Assembly (NCBI RefSeq): GCF_007829435.1
Contig: NZ_VLJN01000005.1
Coordinates: 98,849-133,668 of the forward strand
Direction of reading: 5' to 3'
Source: Cupriavidus gilardii J11
Lineage (GTDB): Bacteria > Pseudomonadota > Gammaproteobacteria > Burkholderiales > Burkholderiaceae
DNA: 34,820 nucleotides
A program made the position numbers and the translations under genes. Shown here in pieces: positions 28,605 through 34,820 of this stretch. The notes under the pieces were generated by a model. That model was not told the DNA's origin. It did no database searches and saw only the letters and a list, made by a program, of their open reading frames with translations. The stretch's first letter is position 1. Each line of letters opens with the position of its first letter.

Positions 28605-28751
28605 GATCACCGTCCTCGCGTGTCGCGCGCCGGACCGCCCTTCCCATTCCGCCGGGCCGGGCCATGGCGCGCCGTTCTTGTCGTCTTCAAGCATACGTCG
28701 GGCCGGATCGCGCGCCAAAAATCGCGCCGGGCCCGCCCTACCTGTTGAAGC

Positions 28752-28765
28752 CTTGCATAAGCAAG
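28752..28765. promoter_or_regulatory. Short inverted repeat in the gntK/ATP-grasp gap
   Basis: CTTGC-ATAA-GCAAG, a perfect five-base inverted repeat, lies about 40 bases after the gntK stop and about 150 bases before the ATP-grasp gene. It could be an operator for the Anbu cluster or a weak gntK terminator. Nothing else recognisable was seen in this 201-base gap. Confidence 0.3.
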
Positions 28766-28805
28766 ATGTCTGCCAACCAAGGTGGCGACGGGCGCTGGCC
28801 GACAG

Positions 28806-29309
28806 TCAGACGCAGGTTTCGCGGTCCGGCGGCAGTTCGGCCAGGATGCGCTCCACCAGCGTTTCTGGAGACCCCCGGATATCGAGCACCAGCGCGTTGG
28901 TGGGTTCCTCCAGCGTATCCAGCTGGCTTTGCAGCAGGCGGGGATCGAAGAAGTGCCCGCTGCGACCGGACAGGCGCTGCCCGAGCACCTCGGCGTCGCC
29001 CTTCAGATAGACGAAACAGACGCCGCCATCGGCCGGGGTCAGCCGGTCGCGATAGCGCTGGCGCAAGGCCGAGCAGGTAAACACATGGGTGCGTCCCTCG
29101 GCGCGTGCGGCCTCGATGGCGGCGCGCATCGCGTCGAGCCACGGCCAGCGGTCCTCATCGGTCAGCGCGATGCCGGCGGCCATCTTGGCCTTGTTCGCGG
29201 CGCTGTGGAATTCGTCGGCATCGTGGAAGCCGCAATGCAGGCGCTCGGCCAGCATCGTGCCGATCGTGGTCTTGCCGCTGCCGGACACGCCCATCAGGAT
29301 ATAAATCAT
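28806..29309 (-). CDS. gntK: Gluconokinase
   Basis: A 167-residue gluconate kinase of the GntK/P-loop family. The Walker A motif GVSGSGKTT is at 7-15, followed by FHDADEFHSAANKAKMAAGIALTDEDRWPWLD, the typical gluconokinase signature, then FTCSALRQRYRDRL and FVYLKGD. It phosphorylates gluconate to 6-phosphogluconate, the substrate of the upstream edd product. The ATG at 29309 (MIYILMGVSGSGK) fits the family N-terminus; a longer start is not family-like. It lies 131 bases after edd on the same strand. Confidence 0.94.
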   Translation of the reverse strand: MIYILMGVSGSGKTTIGTMLAERLHCGFHDADEFHSAANKAKMAAGIALTDEDRWPWLDAMRAAIEAARAEGRTHVFTCSALRQRYRDRLTPADGGVCFVYLKGDAEVLGQRLSGRSGHFFDPRLLQSQLDTLEEPTNALVLDIRGSPETLVERILAELPPDRETCV

Positions 29310-29430
29310 GTCTGCTCCATCGTTTGCGATCGGATGGTGGGTTCCATCCTTGTCGGTACAGGCCGGCGCAACGCGCCCGCGAAGGACACGGCCGAACCGG
29401 TCGCCCGTGCTGCCACCGGCAATCCACCTC

Positions 29431-29445
29431 GGTAACAAAACTATA
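29431..29445. promoter_or_regulatory. Possible third HexR-like site at the edd/gntK junction
   Basis: GGTAACAAAACTATA matches 12 of 15 positions of the gammaproteobacterial HexR consensus as I recall it (TGTARTWWWAYTACA). It overlaps the edd stop and lies about 120 bases upstream of gntK. It is unlike the two sites in the divergent region, so this is weak. Confidence 0.25.
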
Positions 29446-31312
29446 GTGCGCGGGACGGCGCCGCCGGTTCCGCCGGCGCGTCCAGCTCTGACAGGTCGAG
29501 TGCGCTGCCGCCCAACTCGGCGCCGCGGGCATTGCGCCGGAACAGGCCGAACAGGCCGCGGCCCACGCTGAAATCGGCGAACGTATCCCTCGGCGCGCTG
29601 GCGGGCGGGCGCGCCGCCAGTTCGGCGACATCCCCCATCCAGGTCAGCGTGCCAGCCACGGCGTCCACACGAATGCGGTCGCCGTCGCGCACGCGTGCGA
29701 GCGGACCGCCGGCCAGCGCCTCCGGCCCCACGTGGATCACCGCGGGCACCTTGCCGGATGCGCCGGACATACGGCCATCCGTCACCAGCGCCACCCTGTG
29801 GCCGGCATCCTGCAAGGCGCCAAGCGCGGGCGTCAGTCGATGCAGCTCGGGCATCCCGTTGGCCATCGGTCCCTGGAAGCGCACCACCGCGACGACATCG
29901 CGGTCCAGTTCGCCACGCTCGAACGCCTGCTGCAGCGCCTGCTGCGAGTCGAACACCCGCGCGGGCGCCTCGACCACCCGATGCTCGGGCGCGACCGCCG
30001 ACACCTTGATCACGCCGCGCCCCAGATTGCCCGACATCAGCCGCAGGCCGCCCTCGGCGGCGAAGGGCTGCGCGGCCGGTGCCAGCACGGCCGGGTCGCC
30101 GCTGGTGGACGCGCCCTCGCGCCAGCGCAACGCGCCATCGCTGAACACCGGCTCCCGGGTATAGCGGGCCAGGCCTCGGCCGGCCACCGTCCGCACATCC
30201 TCGTGCAACAGCCCGACATCAAGCAATTGCGCGATCACGAAGGCCACGCCACCGGCCGCATGGAAGTGATTGACGTCCGCCGCGCCGTTCGGATACACGC
30301 GGGCCAGCAGCGGCGTGATCCGCGACAGCCGGTCGAAGTCGTCCCAGTCGATCACGATGCCCGCCGCGCGGGCCATCGCCACCAGATGGATGGTGTGGTT
30401 GGTCGAGCCGCCGGTGGCAAGCAGGCCGACGATGCCGTTGACCACCGCGCGCTCGTCCACCACGTGGGCAATCGGCAGATAGTGGTCGCCGCGCGCCGAC
30501 AGCGCCAGCGCCCGCTGCGCCGCCGCGACGGTCAACGCATCGCGCAGGCCGCTGTCCGGATGGACAAAGGCCGCGCCAGGCAGGTGCAGCCCCATGATTT
30601 CCATCAGCATCTGGTTGCTGTTGGCGGTGCCATAGAAGGTGCAGGTGCCGGCGCCGTGGTACGCCTGGCATTCGGCTTCGAGCAGCGCATCGCGGCCGAC
30701 CTGGCCGGTGGCGTACAACTGTCGCACGCGCGCCTTCTCCTTGTTCGGCAGACCGCTGGCCATGGGACCGGCTGGCACGAACACCACCGGCAGATGACCG
30801 AACTGCAGCGCGCCCATCACCAGTCCGGGCACGATCTTGTCGCATACCCCGAGCATCACGGCGGCATCGAAGGTGTTGTGCGACAGCGCGACCGCCGTGG
30901 CCATGGCGATCGCATCCCGCGAGAACAGCGACAGCTCCATGCCCGGATTGCCCTGGGTAATGCCATCGCACATCGCCGGCACGCCGCCCGCCACCTGCGC
31001 CACGGCGCCGACCGCGCGTGCCGCCTCGCGGATCAGCGCGGGGTAACGCTCGTACGGCTGATGCGCGGACAGCATGTCGTTGTACGCGGTGACGATGCCG
31101 AGGTTGCGGGCATGCTCGACGCGCAGCTTCAGCTTGTCCTGCGCAGGCAATGCCGCGTAGCCATGCGCCAGATTGGCGCACGACAGGCCCTGCGAGGGCG
31201 CGAGTTCGGCCTGGGCCCGCTTGCAGCGAGCCAGATAGGCCGCACGGCTGTCACGGCTTCGCGCGACGATGCGTTCGGTGACGGCAAGGACTTCGGGATG
31301 AATGGCTGGCAT
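29441..31312 (-). CDS. edd: 6-phosphogluconate dehydratase
   Basis: A 623-residue Edd of the IlvD/Edd family, normal length, converting 6-phosphogluconate to 2-keto-3-deoxy-6-phosphogluconate in the Entner-Doudoroff pathway. Three cysteines expected to hold the [4Fe-4S] cluster are visible: C115 (PAMCDG), C157 (GVCDK) and C224 ([13 protein letters not shown]). Other signatures are [33 protein letters not shown] and [19 protein letters not shown]. The ATG at 31312 ([15 protein letters not shown]) fits the family start. It is divergent from hexR; eda is not in the window. Confidence 0.96.
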   Translation of the reverse strand: MPAIHPEVLAVTERIVARSRDSRAAYLARCKRAQAELAPSQGLSCANLAHGYAALPAQDKLKLRVEHARNLGIVTAYNDMLSAHQPYERYPALIREAARAVGAVAQVAGGVPAMCDGITQGNPGMELSLFSRDAIAMATAVALSHNTFDAAVMLGVCDKIVPGLVMGALQFGHLPVVFVPAGPMASGLPNKEKARVRQLYATGQVGRDALLEAECQAYHGAGTCTFYGTANSNQMLMEIMGLHLPGAAFVHPDSGLRDALTVAAAQRALALSARGDHYLPIAHVVDERAVVNGIVGLLATGGSTNHTIHLVAMARAAGIVIDWDDFDRLSRITPLLARVYPNGAADVNHFHAAGGVAFVIAQLLDVGLLHEDVRTVAGRGLARYTREPVFSDGALRWREGASTSGDPAVLAPAAQPFAAEGGLRLMSGNLGRGVIKVSAVAPEHRVVEAPARVFDSQQALQQAFERGELDRDVVAVVRFQGPMANGMPELHRLTPALGALQDAGHRVALVTDGRMSGASGKVPAVIHVGPEALAGGPLARVRDGDRIRVDAVAGTLTWMGDVAELAARPPASAPRDTFADFSVGRGLFGLFRRNARGAELGGSALDLSELDAPAEPAAPSRAL

Positions 31313-31419
31313 GGAGTGGTCTGGCGCGGGATGCCGTGGGGGTCGACAGGTGCGATGTGTCCGCTGCGGTGCGGTGGGTGCGGCAGCGCACCGTCGCGCG
31401 AGCACCGTGGGCCTTCGTT

Positions 31420-31434
31420 AGTAGAATTTCTCCA
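31420..31434. promoter_or_regulatory. HexR-like operator 1 (edd side)
   Basis: The core GTAGAATTTCTCC at 31421-31433 is followed by ATTC, sharing 15 of 17 bases with the site beside hexR (GTAGAATYTCTMCATTC). It also contains TAGAAT-N6-ATTCTA, a perfect inverted repeat at 31422-31439. It lies about 110 bases upstream of edd. Confidence 0.6.
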
Positions 31435-31659
31435 TTCTAACGGACAAGCGGCATGCTGCGGAAGCCGGCCGGCGCAGCAACTCCTCGGGAGCGTCGAGGG
31501 CGATGGCTCCCCGTGGCCGCATTGCTGGCCGTTTTTCCGGCTATTTCACCGTCCTTTCGGTGCCCTGCCACTCCTACGTCGGCCGATACCCATCGAGGAT
31601 CTCAGGGTAATTCCCGACTGCGCACCAAAGCGCGAGGCCCGATCATGGCGGCCGCATTT

Positions 31660-31674
31660 CGTAGAATCTCTACA
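31660..31674. promoter_or_regulatory. HexR-like operator 2 (hexR side)
   Basis: GTAGA-ATC-TCTAC at 31661-31673 is a perfect inverted repeat, with half-sites GTAG and CTACA matching the half-sites recalled for HexR. It ends 20 bases before the hexR ATG, a position that suggests autorepression. Confidence 0.6.
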
Positions 31675-31694
31675 TTCACGCCACCGCCCCGATC

Positions 31695-32597
31695 ATGCGC
31701 GACCGCATCCTTGCCGTCTACGACTCCCTTCGCCCGGCCGAGCGCCGCCTCGCCGACTACGTGGCGCGCCATGGCGCCGCCGTCATCCGCCTGTCGATGC
31801 CGGAGCTGGCCCGACGTGCCGGCGTATCGCAACCGACTATCGCGCGCTTCTGCGCCGCGCTCGGCTACGATGGCTTTCGTGAGTTCAAGTTGCAATTCGC
31901 GCAGACCGTCGGCGGCGGCACGCCCTTCGTGCACCAGGATGTCGAGCCCTCGGACCAGCCGGCCGATATCGCCGGCAAGGTGTTCGACCGGACCATTGCC
32001 ACACTGATGGCCGTGCGCAATGCGCTGTCGGCCGACCAGATCGAGCGCGCGATCCGGCTGCTCGCCCATGCCCGGCGGATCGAGTTCTACGGCTGCGGCA
32101 ACTCCGGCATCGTGGCACTCGATATCCAGCACAAGTTCTTCCGGCTTGGCATACCTACCGTCGCCTATTCGGATTCCCATGTGTTCAGCATGTCGGCGGC
32201 GCTGCTCGGTCCGGGAGACGTCGCGGTGCTGGTGTCGAACAGCGGCCGGACCTGGGACATGCTGGCCGCCGCCACGCTCGCACGCGGCGCCGGTGCGAGC
32301 GTGCTGGCGCTGACCCACAGCGGCTCGCCGCTGGCGGCGCTGGCCGATGTCTGCGTGTTCTCGGATGTGGAGGAAGACAGCGAGGTGTACACGCCGATGA
32401 CCTCGCGCATCTGCCATCTGGTGCTGGGCGACGTGCTGGCCGCAGGCGTGGCGCTGGGACGCGCCGACAGCGTGGCGGCGGGACTGCAGCGCGCGAAGGC
32501 GCATCTGCGCGAAAGGCGCATTGCGGGGGCGGAGCCTGCGCCTGTTGTTGGCAAACGACCTCGTGGGAAAGCGGGGCGGGATGTACGGCAGGGGTAG
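31695..32597 (+). CDS. hexR: RpiR-family regulator, HexR-like
   Basis: A 300-residue RpiR-type regulator: an N-terminal helix-turn-helix (about 30-56, SMPELARRAGVSQPTIARFCAALGY) and a C-terminal SIS sugar-phosphate-binding domain (about 120-260) with IEFYGCGNSG at 130-138 and VSNSGRTWDM. HexR senses 2-keto-3-deoxy-6-phosphogluconate, the Edd product, and controls central sugar genes. The divergent edd and the twin operator sites support that assignment, but another RpiR paralogue cannot be excluded. The last 30 residues are basic and variable. It converges with comEC. Confidence 0.85.
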   Translation: MRDRILAVYDSLRPAERRLADYVARHGAAVIRLSMPELARRAGVSQPTIARFCAALGYDGFREFKLQFAQTVGGGTPFVHQDVEPSDQPADIAGKVFDRTIATLMAVRNALSADQIERAIRLLAHARRIEFYGCGNSGIVALDIQHKFFRLGIPTVAYSDSHVFSMSAALLGPGDVAVLVSNSGRTWDMLAAATLARGAGASVLALTHSGSPLAALADVCVFSDVEEDSEVYTPMTSRICHLVLGDVLAAGVALGRADSVAAGLQRAKAHLRERRIAGAEPAPVVGKRPRGKAGRDVRQG

Positions 32598-32621
32598 GCA
32601 TGTTGTGCGTGGCGGGTTGCC

Positions 32622-32660
32622 ACTGCCCTCTCCGCCCCCGTCACCAAGCCCCTCACCCCG
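32622..32660. repeat. Partial copy E of the intergenic repeat
   Basis: ACTGCCCTCTCCGCCCCC followed by AAGCCCCTCACCCC resembles a degenerate copy of the repeat head between convergent hexR and comEC. The inverted arm is not preserved. Confidence 0.35.
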
Positions 32661-34820
32661 GCGCCACCGGCGCCTCCCTCCAGTACCGCCGCTCACTCTG
32701 CCGATACGGCGTCACCGAAATCCTGCCATCCATGGCGACAATGCGCACCGCCCCGCTGTCGTCGCTGCGATAGCGCGCGCTGCCCAGCCTGCCATAGCGC
32801 GCCCAAACATCCGGATGCGGATGCCGGTAGCGATTGCGATAGCCCAGCTGGAACAGCGCCACCCTGGGGCGCACCGCGTCGAGCCATGCCTGCGTCGACG
32901 ACGTGCGGCTGCCATGGTGCGGCACCACGAGTACATCGGCGCGCAGCGATTCGGGCCCTTGCCGGCGCAATAGCGCACGCTCGGCGTCGCGGTCGATATC
33001 GCCGGTCAGCAACACCACCGCCGACCCGGCCGTGACGCGCAGCACGCAGCTTCTCGTATTGCTGGCGATGGCGGGATTCCCTGCCTCCGAAGGCAGAGGG
33101 TGGACGACGTCGAAGCGCACGCCATCCCATTCCCAGTCGATTCCGCTGGCGCATGGCCTTTGGGGCGGCGCGTCGATGCCAGCCGGCGCGCGCAGCAGCG
33201 GATGACCGGGCGGCACCGAAGCCAGCATCGTCCCCACCGGCACCGACGCCATCACATCGCGCGCGCCGCCCGCATGGTCCGAATCCTCATGGCTGATCAC
33301 CAGGGCGTCGAGCCGGCCGATGCCCATGGCGCGCAGATAGGGCACCACCACGCGTTCGCCCGCGCTCGATATCGGCGCGGTCACCGGGCCATGGACGGGT
33401 CCCGCGTCGTACAGCAATTGATGGGAGCGCGTTTCCACCAGCACGGCCGTGCCCTGCCCGACATCGAGCGCGGTCACGCGAAGCGCGCCGTGAGGCAGCG
33501 GTTGCCGTCCGCTGGACAGCATTGGCAGCAGCAACAGCACGCCCGGCAAGTGCCAGCGCCAGCCGAAACGCCACGGGGCAAACAGGATCACCGTGCCGAC
33601 CACACCCGTCATCCATGCGATGCCGCTCGGTCGAGCCGGCTGCCACACCGCCCAATCGGGCGCCGCGAGCCAGCCAAGCCATGCGACGAGCCATTCCAGC
33701 AAGCGGTGCGCGATCCCCAGCAGCGTGGATGCCGGCGCAGCCAGGAACGACCACGCCTGCCCTTGCGCGGCCAGCACCGCGAACAATGCGGCAACCAGCG
33801 CGGCCGGCGTGACGGCAAAGCTGACCAGCGGGATCGCGATCGCATTGGCCAGCGGCGACACCAGCGGAAGCTGCTGGAACAGCAGCGCCGTCGGCACCAG
33901 CAGGCCCACGGTGACCGCCCACTGCGTGCGCACCGCTTCGGCGCCATGGTTGACGAGCCTGCGCCATGCGTGACGCCAGACGCGGCCCTTCTTCACGCCG
34001 GGATCAGCCGCGTCTTCATGCTGCGGCCCGGACGACCCGAGGCTGCTCCCCGCCGCAACGCCGAAAATGGCCGCCACCGCACCGAACGACAGCCAGAAAC
34101 CGGCCGACAGCGCCGCCCATGGATCGATTGCCAACGCGACTGCCGCGGCCCAGGCGAGCGCCAGCGAAGCCGGGGGCGTACGATGCCGCCACAGCGCCAG
34201 CGCGGCCACCGATACCATCGCCACCGTTCTCTGCGCGGGCACTTCCATGCCCGCCAGCAAGGCGTAGCCAAAGGCGGCGGTGAGCGCGACTGCGGCAGCG
34301 ACCCGCGGCGTCGGGCACCACAACGGCAAGGGCCGGCGCAAGCGCTCGCCCAGGCCGAGCGAACGACGCCACAGCGCGCCGGCACAGGCGCCGGCGAGTC
34401 CGGCAATCATCGTGATATGCAGTCCGGAAATGCTGATCAGATGGCCAATGCCGGTGCGCGTGAAGATGCGCCAGTCCGCCGGCGCGATACCGCTCTGGTC
34501 GCCGATGGCCAGCGCCACCAGCACGCCGGCGAGCCGCGCATCGGCCGACATGGCACCGAGCATCCGCGCCCGGACGACGGCGCGCGCACGCGCGACCCGC
34601 ACCGGCAAGGGCAACGGCACCGAAGCCGCCTCGGAGGCGGCGAGCACGCTGCCGGTCGCACCGATACCGCGCTGCATCAGCCAGTACTCGTAGTCGAAGC
34701 CATGGGGGTTGGCCAGGCCATGAGGTCGCTTCAGCCGTACGGTGACGGTGAACGATTGCCCTGGCTCCAGCGTGGGCGGAGGCTGCCCGGCATGGCGGCC
34801 GCGATCGACGAGGAACGGGA
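32653..34820 (-). CDS. comEC: ComEC/Rec2 DNA-uptake channel, N-terminus outside the window
   Basis: The C-terminal 721 residues of a ComEC/Rec2 protein; the frame is still open at the right edge. The visible part starts in the soluble DUF4131-like domain (LKRPHGLANPHGFDYEYWL), continues through the Competence domain with many membrane helices (from ISISGLHITMIAGLAGACAGALW, the family signature), and ends in a metallo-beta-lactamase-like domain (TALDVGQGTAVLVE, VISHEDSDHAGG, VPHHGSRTSS). ComEC translocates single-stranded DNA across the inner membrane in natural transformation; the C-terminal domain has been proposed as the nuclease acting on the incoming strand. No frameshift is seen in the visible part. 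Confidence 0.93.
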   Translation of the reverse strand, partial: PFLVDRGRHAGQPPPTLEPGQSFTVTVRLKRPHGLANPHGFDYEYWLMQRGIGATGSVLAASEAASVPLPLPVRVARARAVVRARMLGAMSADARLAGVLVALAIGDQSGIAPADWRIFTRTGIGHLISISGLHITMIAGLAGACAGALWRRSLGLGERLRRPLPLWCPTPRVAAAVALTAAFGYALLAGMEVPAQRTVAMVSVAALALWRHRTPPASLALAWAAAVALAIDPWAALSAGFWLSFGAVAAIFGVAAGSSLGSSGPQHEDAADPGVKKGRVWRHAWRRLVNHGAEAVRTQWAVTVGLLVPTALLFQQLPLVSPLANAIAIPLVSFAVTPAALVAALFAVLAAQGQAWSFLAAPASTLLGIAHRLLEWLVAWLGWLAAPDWAVWQPARPSGIAWMTGVVGTVILFAPWRFGWRWHLPGVLLLLPMLSSGRQPLPHGALRVTALDVGQGTAVLVETRSHQLLYDAGPVHGPVTAPISSAGERVVVPYLRAMGIGRLDALVISHEDSDHAGGARDVMASVPVGTMLASVPPGHPLLRAPAGIDAPPQRPCASGIDWEWDGVRFDVVHPLPSEAGNPAIASNTRSCVLRVTAGSAVVLLTGDIDRDAERALLRRQGPESLRADVLVVPHHGSRTSSTQAWLDAVRPRVALFQLGYRNRYRHPHPDVWARYGRLGSARYRSDDSGAVRIVAMDGRISVTPYRQSERRYWREAPVAPG

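Larger units (their letters stand above)
31313..31694. promoter_or_regulatory. 382-base divergent region between edd and hexR
   Basis: This gap carries no supported gene. Open frames across it are not protein-like. It holds two operator-like sites, at 31420-31434 and 31660-31674, described separately, and a small hairpin CACCG-TCCTTT-CGGTG near its centre. Promoters for edd (leftward) and hexR (rightward) must lie here. Confidence 0.6.

Noticed and set aside
29732-31882. A 716-codon open frame antisense to edd and running into hexR
   Set aside because: No recognisable domain and overlaps two well-supported genes.
31453-32007. A small gene in the edd/hexR divergent region
   Set aside because: The frame overlaps hexR, its product is Arg/Pro/Ser-rich with no domain, and the operator-like sites lie inside it.

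Overview
The window looks like a chromosomal segment of a high-GC betaproteobacterium of the order Burkholderiales, most like Cupriavidus or Ralstonia. The grounds are the gene order pyrG-kdsA-DUF1330-eno-ftsB, the strong G/C bias at third codon positions, and short GC-rich palindromic repeats of the CCCTCTCCC type between genes. Thirty-two protein genes are supported. I saw no rRNA, tRNA, insertion sequence, prophage or CRISPR array. The assignment to a genus is inference; no search was run.

Layout. (1) 9-8763, minus strand: a peptide/nickel-type ABC importer (binding protein, two permeases, two ATPases) followed by an amidohydrolase of the YtcJ type, a CobW-type GTPase metallochaperone and a SnoaL-like protein. 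Four of the junctions are 4-base ATGA overlaps. (2) 8878-15000: a divergent block built around a MocR-type (GntR plus aminotransferase domain) regulator. Leftward lie a YdfG/IsfD-type short-chain reductase and a TauE/SafE-family exporter; rightward lies tauABC. This matches the logic of taking up taurine and excreting isethionate, but no desulfonating or deaminating enzyme is present. (3) 15094-18306: a DUF455 ferritin-like protein, a gamma-carbonic-anhydrase-like protein, the Hsp33 chaperone and a small aromatic-rich lipoprotein. (4) 18325-23184, minus strand: the housekeeping block pyrG, kdsA, DUF1330, eno, ftsB, with U-less hairpins just after the stops of kdsA, DUF1330 and eno.

(5) 23303-28604, minus strand: circularly permuted ATP-grasp protein, alpha-E protein, transglutaminase-like protein, the proteasome-related peptidase Anbu, and an alpha/beta hydrolase 21 bases after it. 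The first four form a known conserved but functionally unsolved gene neighbourhood that has been suggested to make and process a peptide or peptide tag. It is the most interesting system here, and this copy carries extra features: a hexanucleotide repeat in front of alpha-E, a palindromic repeat inside the operon, a GC-rich hairpin in front of anbu, and the attached hydrolase.

(6) 28806-32597: gntK and edd (Entner-Doudoroff entry from gluconate), divergent from an RpiR-type regulator best read as HexR. Two nearly identical operator-like sites lie in the 382-base divergent region and a weaker one lies at the edd-gntK junction. (7) 32653 to the right edge: comEC, whose N-terminal part lies outside the window.
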